DNA of 64,000 nt from Nocardioides mangrovi (GCF_020073815.1 NZ_JAIQZJ010000003.1:310001-374000); one strand, 5' to 3'; numbered from the stretch's first letter, positions 8,403 to 16,884 are shown. Numbers and translations are program-made. Notes: generated from the sequence alone by a model not told the origin.

Positions 8403-9338
8403 GTGTCCCGGGTCCTGGTCGTCGATGACGAGCACCAGATCGGTCACGCCATCAGGTCGGCGCTGGAGCGCGAGGGCGACGAGGTCCTCGTCGCCCACAC
8501 CGGTCACGAGGGGCTCGAGCTCCTCGCCACCACCCAGCCCGACCTCCTGGTGCTCGACCTGCACCTGCCCGACCTCCACGGCACCGAGATCGTGCGTCGG
8601 GTCCGGCCGTGGTTCACCCACCCCGTCCTCGTGCTCTCGGCGGTCAGCGACGAGAGGAGCCGGGTCGAGGCGCTCGACGCCGGCGCCGACGACTTCCTCA
8701 CCAAGCCCTTCGGCCTGGCCGAGCTCCGCGCCCGGCTCCGGGCGATCCGGCGGCGGACGACGGCCGAGGGCGTCGGTCCCACCTCGTTCACGTACGGCGA
8801 CCTCGTCGTCGACCTCGCCGCCCGCACGCTCACGGTGGCCGGGAGCGAGGTGCTGCTGACGCCGACCGAGTGGCGGCTGCTGGTAGCCTTCACCTCCAAC
8901 CCCCAGGTGCTCCTCACCCACCGCCAGCTGCTGACCGAGGGCTGGTCGCAGGGGTACGGCGACGAGAGCCGGCAGGCGCTGCGCGCGCACATCCGGTCGC
9001 TGCGCTCGAAGATCGGCGACCCGGCGACCGCGCCGGTCTACATCCGCACCGAGAGCGGGGCCGGCTACCGGTGGGTGGCCGACCCCGGTGCGTCCGTGCC
9101 GGCCGCTGCGGCTCCGCCGGGGCCGGACGCCACCGCTGGCGGCGCACCAGGCGGTTCGTCGGCCCGGCTCCACGACCTGAGCAACGTGCTCACGACCATG
9201 CGGCTGGCGATCGACCTCGCGGATGGTGGTCTGGACACCCCATCCGATGCGGGGGTCTTCCTCGAACAGATGACGGACCTGGTGGACCGGGCGACGGTTC
9301 TCGTGGCCGAGATCGACCGGGGGGACGGGGTGCGATGA
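8403..9338 (+). CDS. OmpR/KdpE-type response regulator with unusual C-terminal H-box-like extension
   Basis: A 311-aa protein. Residues 1-115 are a receiver domain (acidic DDE at 8-10, phosphoacceptor D52 in LLVLDLHLPD, and the TKPF Lys). Residues about 125-225 are an OmpR-type winged helix (LLTPTEWRLLVAFTSNP, then YIRTESGAGYRW). Typical family members stop here, at about 225-235 aa. This one continues through an Ala/Gly/Pro linker to ARLHDLSNVLTTMRLAIDLA (His at residue 257) and a second amphipathic helix (FLEQMTDLVDRATVLVAEI). That layout resembles the two-helix dimerisation/phosphotransfer hairpin of histidine kinases with an HD-x-x-N H-box. No ATPase domain follows. The stop overlaps the start of a stand-alone receiver gene (ATGA), suggesting a phosphorelay. 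Confidence 0.85.
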   Translation: MSRVLVVDDEHQIGHAIRSALEREGDEVLVAHTGHEGLELLATTQPDLLVLDLHLPDLHGTEIVRRVRPWFTHPVLVLSAVSDERSRVEALDAGADDFLTKPFGLAELRARLRAIRRRTTAEGVGPTSFTYGDLVVDLAARTLTVAGSEVLLTPTEWRLLVAFTSNPQVLLTHRQLLTEGWSQGYGDESRQALRAHIRSLRSKIGDPATAPVYIRTESGAGYRWVADPGASVPAAAAPPGPDATAGGAPGGSSARLHDLSNVLTTMRLAIDLADGGLDTPSDAGVFLEQMTDLVDRATVLVAEIDRGDGVR

Positions 9339-9709
9339 GCCTGATCGTGGTCGCCGACGACGAGCCCGAGCTGGGCGACCTGCTCGGGGTCCTGCTCACC
9401 CGCCTGGGTCACGAGGTCGTCATCGCCCGCTCCGGGACGGCGACGATCGAGGCCTGCGCCACCCGGGTGCCGGACCTGGTGCTGCTCGACGTGGGGATGC
9501 CCGGAGAGCTGGACGGCCTGGAGGTCACCCGACGGCTGCGCGCGCAGGCCGAGACGTCCCGGGTGCCGATCCTGCTGCTGACGGCCCGCGGCTCGGAGGA
9601 CGACGTGACCTCGGGCTTCGCGGCCGGGGCCAGCGACTACCTGGTCAAGCCGTTCGGCGCGCAGGACGTCCGCGAGCGCGTGACCGCCCTGCTCGAGGCC
9701 ACGAGCTGA
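9335..9709 (+). CDS. Stand-alone receiver-domain protein
   Basis: A 124-aa protein consisting of one CheY-like receiver: acidic pocket DDE at residues 8-10, phosphoacceptor D52 (LVLLDVGMPG), switch Thr in LLLTARG, and Lys in YLVKPFG. No output domain is present. It overlaps the preceding response-regulator gene by 4 nt (ATGA), so the two are co-translated. Single-domain receivers usually act in phosphorelays or bind partner proteins directly. The H-box-like helix of the upstream gene is a candidate phosphate donor or acceptor; that pairing is inferred. Confidence 0.85.
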   Translation: MSLIVVADDEPELGDLLGVLLTRLGHEVVIARSGTATIEACATRVPDLVLLDVGMPGELDGLEVTRRLRAQAETSRVPILLLTARGSEDDVTSGFAAGASDYLVKPFGAQDVRERVTALLEATS

Positions 9710-9733
9710 GCGGCTGAGCGGGAAGGTCGCCCG

Positions 9734-10054
9734 TCAGACGGCGACGCGCTCGCCGGCGAGCTGGCGGAGCAGGTCGGCGACCTCGTTGGTCTCCAGGGTG
9801 CCGCCGGCGGTGACGTAGCGGTCGGCCACGGCCTCGGCGAGGGCGCCGTCGACGTGGACCGAGTAGTAGGTGTCCTCGAGGTCGAACTCGAGGTCGACGA
9901 CCCGGCCGAGGAAGCGGCGGTCGTCGGTGGCGTCCCGGAGCACGACGTACTCGTCGAACTCGAGGCCACGGCTCAGACCGGCAGCGGAGTGCGCGACCTG
10001 CAGGCGGCGACCGGACACGGTCCGGGCCTCGATCGGCAGCACGACCTCGAACAC
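9734..10054 (-). CDS. Conserved-looking hypothetical protein
   Basis: A 106-aa soluble protein, acidic overall, of no family I recognise. The first 75 residues look beta-rich (MFEVVLPIEARTVSGRRL, EYVVLRDATDDRRFLGRVVDLEF) and the end is helical (EVADLLRQLAG). It has a good Shine-Dalgarno (GAGGAG, 5 nt before GTG 10054) and host-like codon use, so it is probably real. It sits between two receiver-protein loci, with its 3' end facing the first, which may mean a signalling role. Confidence 0.6.
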   Translation of the reverse strand: MFEVVLPIEARTVSGRRLQVAHSAAGLSRGLEFDEYVVLRDATDDRRFLGRVVDLEFDLEDTYYSVHVDGALAEAVADRYVTAGGTLETNEVADLLRQLAGERVAV

Positions 10055-10191
10055 AGGAACTCCTCGGAGAACGACGGTGAAGACGGACGGAATGCGCCGC
10101 CGGCTCCGAGATGGCCGAGCGATGCAGTACCTATTGTGCGGCTAAATGCACTCGTCCGGTAGAGAACCTGTGAATCCGTGGAAAGTGGCAG

Positions 10192-10593
10192 TCAGGCGTC
10201 AAATAGCGGGGTGGACTCGAAGAGCGCCCGCTCGTCGATCAGCTGGTGCACCCGGTCGACCAGCTGGTCGCGGGTGAACGGCTTGGCGATGAAGTCGTCG
10301 GCGCCGCTGAGGTAGCCCCGGCGGACGTCGCCCCGGGTCGCGAGCGCGGAGATCATCAGCATGATCGGGCGGCGTACGTCGGTCCGAGCGGCGAGCGCGA
10401 CGAGGACCTCGAGGCCGGTCATCCCGGGCATCAGGTTGTCGATGACGACCACGTCGTAGACGCCCCGCACGATCTCGTCGAGGGCGGTGCTCCCGTCGGG
10501 CACCGTCACCACGTCGTGCCCGACGCGCTCGAGCATCGCGGCGACCAGCTCGCGGATGTCCTCGTCGTCGTCGGCCACCAAGATCATTGCCAT
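10192..10593 (-). CDS. Stand-alone receiver-domain protein
   Basis: A 133-aa single CheY-like receiver with acidic residues D8-D10, phosphoacceptor D52 in VVVIDNLMPG, Ser in the switch position (LMISALA) and the Lys in IAKPFTRDQLV. A short tail (ERALFESTPLFDA) replaces an output domain. Two in-frame ATGs (10593, 10587) are possible; the sequence MAMILVADDD fits either. It is a second single-domain receiver within 1 kb of the first but in a separate transcription unit. Partner kinases are not encoded in the window. Confidence 0.85.
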   Translation of the reverse strand: MAMILVADDDEDIRELVAAMLERVGHDVVTVPDGSTALDEIVRGVYDVVVIDNLMPGMTGLEVLVALAARTDVRRPIMLMISALATRGDVRRGYLSGADDFIAKPFTRDQLVDRVHQLIDERALFESTPLFDA

Positions 10594-10669
10594 TGGTCGA
10601 TTGTCTCCTCCGGGCGTGAGGAAGTCGTGTGGACGGGCCGGGCCGGCCGTGAAGGTGCCGTGAGTCCCG

Positions 10670-12205
10670 TCACCGCAGCTCCCGGCCCTGGTCGTGCGCG
10701 AGCAGCGCGACGCCGAGGGAGAGCCGCGAGGCCGGGTCGTCGAGCGGGTGCCCGACGAGCTCCTCGAGCCGCCTGAGGGCGGGGTAGAGCGAGGTGCGGT
10801 TGCGGTGCGCGACCCGGGCCAGCTCGGTCTTGTTGCCCCCGACGGCCAGGAACTGCCGCAACAGCTCGACCAGGCCGCCGCCGTACCGCGCCTCGTGCTC
10901 GAGCAGCGCGCCGAGCTCGGCCTCGGCGAACTCCTGGAGCCGGGGGTCCTCGCGCAACGACATCAGCAGCCCGGGCAGCCGGATGTCGGCCTGGCGCACG
11001 CAGCCGTCGAACGCCGGCAGCGTCGCCGCGACGTCGGCGACGACCCGCGCCGAGCGCAGCGAGGTGGCCGCGGCGAGCACGCCGGTCACGGGGTGGCCGG
11101 CCGCGAGCACCGCGTCGGGCTCGACGGCCGTGAGCGCCCGGGCGACGGCGTCGAGGTCGGCGGTCGCGGGCACGAGGAGTCCGACGTGCACCGCGTCGAG
11201 GACACCGACCAGCCCGGGGACGCCACCGAGGGCGCTGACCAGGCGGTCGACGGGGGCCTCCGAGCGCAGCCGCGCGACGGCGCCGGCGTACGACGGCGCC
11301 TCGGGCACGCCGAGCGCGCGCAGGCGGGCGGCAGCCGCGGCCTCGGTGCCGAGCCGGCCGTCGAGCAGGTCGAGCAGGAAGCCGCCGTGCACGCGCAGCT
11401 GGATCGACGTCTCGTCGCGCTCGATCATCCGGCCGAGCTCGAGGGCCTGGGCGGCGCGCTCGGCGACCAGCCGGGCCCGTGCGCGGTCGCGCGGCGCGGT
11501 CACGACCAGCCGTCCCCAGGCCCCGCCCTGGATGCCGACCGGCGTGGTCAGCCAGCCCTCGGGGCCGCCGACCTCGCTCACCCGGGGGAAGGGCGTCAGC
11601 CGGGACCGGCGCTCCCAGTCGGTGAGCAGCCGGTCCACCGGCTCGTCGCGGGCGGCGGGGACCAGCACCCGGCGGGAGAGGTCCTCGAGCACGACCGAGC
11701 TGCCGGCCAGGTCGGCGGCGGCCTCGACCAGCCGCGCCATCGACACCCGGTCGAGGCCCAGCTCGGTGAAGGTCTGGTGCACGTCGCCGGCGAAGCGCAC
11801 CTCCTCGAACTGCTCGGCCACGATCGCGCGGTGCACCTGCTCGGTCACCTCGACGAAGCGCACCTTCCGGTTGAGCACGACCAGCGGCAGCCCGGCGGCC
11901 CGGGCGCGGCGCAGCGCCCGCTCCGGCACCGAGGGGTACGCCGCGCTGAGCTCGACCACCAGCCCGGCCGCACCGACCTCGACCAGCTGGCGCACGACGT
12001 CGTCGGCGGCCTCCGCGGTGGCGGCCATGCCGATCCCGGTGGTCAGCACGAGCTCGTCGCCGGCGAGCACCGACCCGATGTCGTGGACCTCGGAGACGTG
12101 CACCCAGCGCAGCAGCGCGTCCAGGCCGGCCTCGCCGCTCAGCACGACGGGGTCCCCCGCGGCGAGGACGGGCAGCGCGAGGGCCTCGCGGACGGTCACC
12201 GGCAT
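10670..12205 (-). CDS. PucR-family transcriptional regulator
   Basis: A 511-aa protein with PucR architecture. An N-terminal PucR domain spans about residues 5-125 (VREALALPVLAAGDPVVLSG, then ELVLTTGIGMAATAE). The middle is a divergent GGDEF-like region. The C-terminal HTH_30 spans about residues 445-500 (RQFLAVGGNKTELARVAHRN, RTSLYPALRRLEELVGHPLD). PucR proteins activate purine, amine or amino-acid catabolic genes in response to a metabolite. It is divergent from the dehydrogenase/aminotransferase operon across an 82-nt gap containing a 9-bp-arm inverted repeat, so it very likely controls that operon. The ATG at 12205 gives the family start MPVTVREALALP. Confidence 0.88.
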   Translation of the reverse strand: MPVTVREALALPVLAAGDPVVLSGEAGLDALLRWVHVSEVHDIGSVLAGDELVLTTGIGMAATAEAADDVVRQLVEVGAAGLVVELSAAYPSVPERALRRARAAGLPLVVLNRKVRFVEVTEQVHRAIVAEQFEEVRFAGDVHQTFTELGLDRVSMARLVEAAADLAGSSVVLEDLSRRVLVPAARDEPVDRLLTDWERRSRLTPFPRVSEVGGPEGWLTTPVGIQGGAWGRLVVTAPRDRARARLVAERAAQALELGRMIERDETSIQLRVHGGFLLDLLDGRLGTEAAAAARLRALGVPEAPSYAGAVARLRSEAPVDRLVSALGGVPGLVGVLDAVHVGLLVPATADLDAVARALTAVEPDAVLAAGHPVTGVLAAATSLRSARVVADVAATLPAFDGCVRQADIRLPGLLMSLREDPRLQEFAEAELGALLEHEARYGGGLVELLRQFLAVGGNKTELARVAHRNRTSLYPALRRLEELVGHPLDDPASRLSLGVALLAHDQGRELR

Positions 12206-12213
12206 ACGACGTA

Positions 12214-12243
12214 CTGTCCCACGTGAGCGAAGAAGTGCGACAG
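12214..12243. promoter_or_regulatory. Inverted repeat in the pucR-catabolic operon intergenic region
   Basis: CTGTCCCAC (12214-12222) and GTGCGACAG (12235-12243) pair at 8 of 9 positions with a 12-nt spacer, so arm centres are 21 nt apart, two DNA turns. It lies between divergent starts and is a good candidate PucR binding site. Confidence 0.5.
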
Positions 12244-12287
12244 ATCGTCCCTCGCCGTGGCGCCGACCGCACGGCAGGCTGGGAGCC

Positions 12288-13799
12288 ATGACGACTCTGA
12301 TCTCGCACTGGATCGACGGACAGGCACACCCCGGCACCCCCGAGCGCGTGGGGGACGTGACCAACCCGGCGACCGGCCGGGTGACCGGACAGGTCGCCTT
12401 CGCCGGCCCCGACGAGATCGAGGCGGCCGTCGCCTCGGCCAAGAAGGCCTCCCTCGACTGGGGCCGCACCTCGGTGAGTGCCCGCGCCCAGGTCGTCTTC
12501 CGCTTCCGCGAGCTGCTCAACTCCCGTAAGGACGAGCTGGCGCGGATCATCACCAGCGAGCACGGCAAGGTGCACTCGGACGCGCTCGGCGAGGTCGCCC
12601 GCGGCCAGGAGGTCGTCGAGTTCGCGTGCGGCATCCCGCACCTGCTCAAGGGCGGCAACTCCCCGCAGGTCTCGACCGGCGTCGACGTGAAGAGCATCCG
12701 TCAGCCGCTGGGCGTGGTCGGCATCATCAGCCCCTTCAACTTCCCCGCGATGGTCCCGATGTGGTTCTTCCCCGTCGCGATCGCCGCCGGCAACGCGGTC
12801 GTGCTGAAGCCGAGTGAGAAGGACCCGAGCGCCGCCAACTGGATGGCCGCGCTCTGGCGGGAGGCCGGGCTGCCCGACGGCGTCTTCACCGTGCTGCACG
12901 GCGACAAGGTCGCCGTCGACGGGCTCCTCGACCACCCCGACGTCGCCTCGATCAGCTTCGTCGGCTCCACCCCGATCGCGGAGTACGTCTACGAGCGCGC
13001 GAGCCGCGCCGGCAAGCGGGTCCAGGCCCTCGGCGGCGCCAAGAACCACATGGTCGTCCTCCCCGACGCCGACCTCGACCTGGCCGCCGACGCCGCCGTC
13101 AGCGCGGGCTACGGCTCGGCCGGCGAGCGCTGCATGGCGATCTCGGTCGTCGTGGCGGTCGGCGACACCGGCGACGAGCTCGTCGCCAAGATCGCCGAGC
13201 GCACCGGCACCCTCGTCATCGGCGACGGCGCCGACGCTCCCCAGGACATCGGGGCAGACATGGGCCCGCTCGTGACGAAGGTGCACCGCGACAAGGTCGC
13301 GTCGTACGTCGACGCGGGCGCTGCCGAGGGCGCGACGCTGGTCGTCGACGGCCGCGCCGTCGACGCGAAGGGCGAGGCGGACGGCTTCTGGCTCGGCCCG
13401 ACGCTCTTCGACCACGTCACCCCGGAGATGTCGATCTACACCGACGAGATCTTCGGCCCCGTCCTCAGCGTCGTGCGCGCCGAGACCTACGCCGAGGCGC
13501 TCGACCTGATCAACGCCAACAAGTACGGCAACGGGACCGCGATCTTCACCAGCAACGGCGGCGCCGCCCGCGCCTTCGAGACCGACGTGCAGGTCGGCAT
13601 GATCGGCGTCAACGTACCGATCCCGGTCCCGATGGCCTACTACTCCTTCGGCGGTTGGAAGGCCTCGCTCTTCGGCGACACCCACGCCCACGGCGCCGAG
13701 GGTGTGCACTTCTTCACCCGGGGCAAGGTGGTCACGACGCGCTGGCCCGACCCGGCGACCGCCGGTGGCCTCGAGCTGGCCTTCCCCAAGAACTCCTGA
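12288..13799 (+). CDS. mmsA: CoA-acylating methylmalonate/malonate-semialdehyde dehydrogenase
   Basis: A 503-aa aldehyde dehydrogenase of the MmsA group. Visible features are the NAD-binding GIISPFNFPAMVPMWFFP, the GG motif FVGSTPIAEYV, the active-site block GSAGERCMAISVVVAVG with the catalytic Cys, and the C-terminal GGWKASLFGDTHAHGAEGVH typical of CoA-dependent members. The family oxidises malonate or methylmalonate semialdehyde to acetyl- or propionyl-CoA with CO2 release. It is followed 18 nt later by a class III aminotransferase, which would generate such a semialdehyde from beta-alanine or a similar amine. A weak -10-like CAGGCT lies 7 nt before ATG 12288. Confidence 0.9.
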   Translation: MTTLISHWIDGQAHPGTPERVGDVTNPATGRVTGQVAFAGPDEIEAAVASAKKASLDWGRTSVSARAQVVFRFRELLNSRKDELARIITSEHGKVHSDALGEVARGQEVVEFACGIPHLLKGGNSPQVSTGVDVKSIRQPLGVVGIISPFNFPAMVPMWFFPVAIAAGNAVVLKPSEKDPSAANWMAALWREAGLPDGVFTVLHGDKVAVDGLLDHPDVASISFVGSTPIAEYVYERASRAGKRVQALGGAKNHMVVLPDADLDLAADAAVSAGYGSAGERCMAISVVVAVGDTGDELVAKIAERTGTLVIGDGADAPQDIGADMGPLVTKVHRDKVASYVDAGAAEGATLVVDGRAVDAKGEADGFWLGPTLFDHVTPEMSIYTDEIFGPVLSVVRAETYAEALDLINANKYGNGTAIFTSNGGAARAFETDVQVGMIGVNVPIPVPMAYYSFGGWKASLFGDTHAHGAEGVHFFTRGKVVTTRWPDPATAGGLELAFPKNS

Positions 13800-13817
13800 T
13801 CCCGGAGGTACGACGAG

Positions 13818-15122
13818 ATGAGCACCGCCTACGAGCTGGACCGCAAGCACGTCTTCCACTCCTGGTCCGCGCAGGCCGAGATCAGCCCGATGGTGATCAC
13901 GGCCGCGCGCGGCTCCTACGTGTGGGACGACGAGGACCGCCGCTACCTCGACTTCTCGAGCCAGCTGGTCTTCACCAACATCGGCCACCAGCACCCGCGC
14001 GTGGTCGCGGCGATCAAGGAGCAGGCCGACCGGCTCTGCACGATCGCGCCGGCCTTCGCCAACGAGCAGCGGGCGCAGGCCGCCGAGCTGATCTCCGGCA
14101 TCGCGCCGGACGGCTTCGAGAAGGTCTTCTTCACCAACGGCGGCGCCGACGCCAACGAGCACGCGATCCGGATCGCGCGCATCAAGACCGGCCGCTTCAA
14201 GGTGCTCTCCACCTACCGCAGCTACCACGGCGGCACCCAGACCGCGATCAACGCGACCGGCGACCCGCGCCGCTTCGCCAACGACACCGCGACTACCGGC
14301 ACCGTCCACTTCTTCGGCCCCTTCCTCTACCGCTCGGAGTTCCACGCGACCACCGAGGAGGAGGAGTGCGAGCGCGCGCTCCAGCACCTGCGCCGGACCA
14401 TCGAGGCCGAGGGCCCGCAGACGATCGCCGCGATCATCCTCGAGACGATCCCCGGCACTGCCGGCATCTTCGCGCCGCCGCCGGGCTACCTCGCCGGCGT
14501 CCGCGAGCTCTGCGACCAGCACGGCATCGTGATGATCCTGGACGAGGTGATGGCCGGCTTCGGCCGCGCCGGGTCCTGGCTCGCGCTCGACCTGTACGAC
14601 GTCGTCCCGGACCTCATCACCTTCGCCAAGGGCGTCAACTCCGGCTACGTCCCCCTCGGCGGCGTGATCATCAGCGACCCGGTCGCCGCGGTCTTCGACC
14701 ACACGCCCTACCCGGGCGGCCTGACCTACTCGGGCCACCCGCTCGCGTGCGCCGCGGCGGTCGCGACCATCCACACGATGCGCGACGAGGGGATCGTCGA
14801 GAACGCCGAGCGCCTGGGCCGCGAGGTCTTCGGGCCCGGACTGGCCGAGATCGCCGAGCGGCACGCCTGCGTCGGGGAGGTCCGCGGCGTCGGCGCCTTC
14901 TGGGCCCTGGACCTGGTCGTCGACCCGACGACCCGCGAGATGATGCCCGCCGGCGCGCTCAACGAGATCGTCGGCGCCAGCAAGTCCGCCGGCCTGCTGC
15001 CCTTCTCCAACACCAACCGGATCCACGTGGTGCCGCCGTGCACGATGAGCGACGACGAGGCGCGCGAGGGGCTCGCGATCCTCGACGAGGCGCTCAAGGT
15101 CGGCGACACGCATGTCCGCTAG
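13818..15122 (+). CDS. Class III PLP-dependent aminotransferase (omega-amino acid:pyruvate type)
   Basis: A 434-aa fold-type I aminotransferase. Recognisable blocks are SSQLVFTNIGHQHPRVVAAI, the PLP-phosphate region FFTNGGADANEHAIRIAR, the PLP-ring Asp in MILDEVMAGFGRAG, and the Schiff-base Lys in ITFAKGVNSGYVPLGGV. It groups with taurine/beta-alanine/GABA-type pyruvate aminotransferases. In the operon it would convert an omega-amino acid to a semialdehyde consumed by the upstream dehydrogenase. Its 3' end overlaps the following oxidoreductase gene by 11 nt. The exact amine is unknown; beta-alanine is the simplest guess. Confidence 0.88.
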   Translation: MSTAYELDRKHVFHSWSAQAEISPMVITAARGSYVWDDEDRRYLDFSSQLVFTNIGHQHPRVVAAIKEQADRLCTIAPAFANEQRAQAAELISGIAPDGFEKVFFTNGGADANEHAIRIARIKTGRFKVLSTYRSYHGGTQTAINATGDPRRFANDTATTGTVHFFGPFLYRSEFHATTEEEECERALQHLRRTIEAEGPQTIAAIILETIPGTAGIFAPPPGYLAGVRELCDQHGIVMILDEVMAGFGRAGSWLALDLYDVVPDLITFAKGVNSGYVPLGGVIISDPVAAVFDHTPYPGGLTYSGHPLACAAAVATIHTMRDEGIVENAERLGREVFGPGLAEIAERHACVGEVRGVGAFWALDLVVDPTTREMMPAGALNEIVGASKSAGLLPFSNTNRIHVVPPCTMSDDEAREGLAILDEALKVGDTHVR

Positions 15123-16518
15123 GCCCACCGCCTACGAGCAGCACGCCCCCGCGAGCGCCGTCGTCGAGGCTGCGCTCGCGGGCTCGCAGCACGCCGTCTT
15201 CTGGCTCGAGGACGCGCCCGGCACGTCGTACGACGCCCTGGGCGCAGCCAGCGCCGCCGACCTCGCCGTCGTGGGCGGCGGCTACTGCGGCCTGTGGACC
15301 GCGGTGCTCGCCAAGCGCCGCAACCCCGGAGCCCGCGTGGTCCTGCTCGAGGCCAGCACCGTCGGGTGGGCGGCGTCGGGCCGCAACGGCGGCTTCTGCG
15401 AGGCCAGCCTGACCCACGGGGAGGAGAACGGCCGCAGCCGCTGGCCCGAGGAGTACGACGAGCTCGAGCGCCTCGGCCACGAGAACCTCGACGCCCTCGA
15501 GGCCGACGTCCGCGAGCTCGGCCTCGACTGCCAGCTCGAGCGCACCGGCGCCCTGGCCGTCGCGGTCGAGCCGCACCAGGTCCCCTGGCTCGCCGAGGAG
15601 GAGCACGTCCTCGACGGGGCCGGCATCCGCGGCGAGATCGACAGCCCACTCTTCCTCGCGGGTGCGTGGGACAAGGAGGGCTCGGCCCTGGTCCATCCGG
15701 CCCGGCTCGCGCGCGAGCTCGCCCGCGTCGCCGCCGACCTCGGCGTCGAGATCCACGAGCACACCCGGGTGACCGGCATCGACCCGCAGTCCGGCGGCGT
15801 CGCCGTCCGCACGACCGGCGGGACCGTGACCGCCGACCGGGTCGCGCTCGCCACCAACGTCTTCCCGTCGCTGCTGCGCCGGACCCGGCTGATGACGGTG
15901 CCGGTCTACGACTACGTGCTGATGACCGAGCCGCTGACGGCCGCCCAGATGGCCTCGATCGGCTGGGCCAACCGGCAGGGCCTCGGCGACCTGGCCAACC
16001 AGTTCCACTACTCCCGGCTCACCGCCGACGACCGCATCCTCTGGGGCGGCTACGACGCCGTCTACCACGCGGGCCGGAAGGTGAAGGCGTCGTACGAGGA
16101 GCGCCCGGAGACCTTCCACAAGCTGGCCTCCCACTTCCTCGCCGCCTTCCCGCAGCTCGAGGGCATCCGCTTCTCGCACCGCTGGGCCGGGGCGATCGAC
16201 ACCTCGACCCAGTTCGTCGCCTTCCACGGGCTGGCCGCGCGGGGCCGGGTCGCGTACGCCGCCGGCTTCACCGGCCTCGGCGTCGGCGCGACCCGCTTCG
16301 CCGCCGAGGTGATGCTCGACCGGCTCTCCGGGGCCTCGACCCCGCGCACCCGGCTCGAGATGGTGCGGCGCAAGCCGCTGCCCTTCCCGCCCGAGCCGTT
16401 CGCAGCCGCCGGCATCAACGCGACCCGCTGGTCGCTGGACCGCGCGGACCACCGCGAGGGCCGGCGCAACCTCTTCCTCAAGACCCTCGACGCCGTCGGA
16501 CTGGGGTTCGACTCGTGA
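15112..16518 (+). CDS. FAD-dependent oxidoreductase of the DAO family (PuuB-like)
   Basis: A 468-aa D-amino-acid-oxidase-fold flavoprotein. The dinucleotide motif DLAVVGGGYCGLWTAVLAKR starts near residue 47, followed by the FAD-ribose Glu (VVLLEASTVGWAASGRNGGF). The C-terminal YAAGFTGLGVGATRFAAEVM closes the fold. The GWAASGRNGG block is typical of gamma-glutamylputrescine oxidase-like and related amine oxidases. It overlaps the aminotransferase gene by 11 nt and the cupin gene by 4 nt, so it belongs to the same operon. It probably performs an initial oxidative deamination or demethylation that feeds the aldehyde branch; the substrate is not identifiable. Confidence 0.85.
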   Translation: MSARPTAYEQHAPASAVVEAALAGSQHAVFWLEDAPGTSYDALGAASAADLAVVGGGYCGLWTAVLAKRRNPGARVVLLEASTVGWAASGRNGGFCEASLTHGEENGRSRWPEEYDELERLGHENLDALEADVRELGLDCQLERTGALAVAVEPHQVPWLAEEEHVLDGAGIRGEIDSPLFLAGAWDKEGSALVHPARLARELARVAADLGVEIHEHTRVTGIDPQSGGVAVRTTGGTVTADRVALATNVFPSLLRRTRLMTVPVYDYVLMTEPLTAAQMASIGWANRQGLGDLANQFHYSRLTADDRILWGGYDAVYHAGRKVKASYEERPETFHKLASHFLAAFPQLEGIRFSHRWAGAIDTSTQFVAFHGLAARGRVAYAAGFTGLGVGATRFAAEVMLDRLSGASTPRTRLEMVRRKPLPFPPEPFAAAGINATRWSLDRADHREGRRNLFLKTLDAVGLGFDS

Positions 16519-16805
16519 GCCGCGCGGTCACCAACGTCTTCACCGCCGAGGTCGGCGAGGACCGCACCCACGTCCTGGCCGAGCTCGGCGAGACCGAGGT
16601 CGGCGTCTGGGAGATGGGGCCGGGCACCGAGGAGGACACCGAGGTCGACGAGGTCTTCGTCGTCCTCGCCGGCCGCGGGACGGTCGCCTTCGAGGACGGG
16701 GAGGTGGTGGACCTCGCGCCCGGTGTCGCCGTTCGGCTCACCGCGGGCGAGCGCACCACCTGGACCGTCACCGAACCGCTGCGCAAGGTGTACGTCGCCC
16801 ACTGA
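16515..16805 (+). CDS. Cupin-domain protein (cupin_3/DUF861 type)
   Basis: A 96-aa single-domain cupin that starts with GTG overlapping the previous stop (GTGA). The second-half pattern VLAGRGTVAFEDGEVVDLAPGVAVRLTAGERTTW (described as layout: beta strands around FEDGEVVDL, then AGERTTWTVTEPLRKVYV at the C-terminus) is characteristic of the DUF861 group found beside amine and ureide catabolic genes. It is the last gene of the operon. A 10-bp-stem hairpin follows 20 nt after its stop. The role is probably enzymatic or metabolite-binding and cannot be specified. Confidence 0.75.
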   Translation: MSRAVTNVFTAEVGEDRTHVLAELGETEVGVWEMGPGTEEDTEVDEVFVVLAGRGTVAFEDGEVVDLAPGVAVRLTAGERTTWTVTEPLRKVYVAH

Positions 16806-16824
16806 CCGCCCGGGGCTGTCTGAC

Positions 16825-16849
16825 CACCGAGATTTACCCAATCTCGGTG
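16825..16849 (+). terminator. Hairpin ending the catabolic operon
   Basis: CACCGAGATT - TACCC - AATCTCGGTG forms a perfect 10-bp stem with a 5-nt loop, 20 nt after the cupin gene stop. There is no U-tract, as is usual in high-GC actinobacteria. It lies just upstream of the next promoter. Confidence 0.6.
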
Positions 16850-16872
16850 ATGCGGCCGCGCGCGAGCGTGGG

Positions 16873-16878
16873 TATCCG
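16873..16878 (+). promoter_or_regulatory. Putative -10 element of the GH16-like gene
   Basis: TATCCG (TAnnnT with a mismatch at the last base) ends 6 nt before ATG 16885. No Shine-Dalgarno is present, which is consistent with a leaderless start. Confidence 0.35.
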
Positions 16879-16884
16879 CCCACG

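Noticed and set aside
10584-15128. A 4.5-kb open frame antisense to the dehydrogenase/aminotransferase genes
   Set aside because: Such long antisense frames are expected opposite strongly GC3-biased genes; the translation is low-complexity and matches no family.
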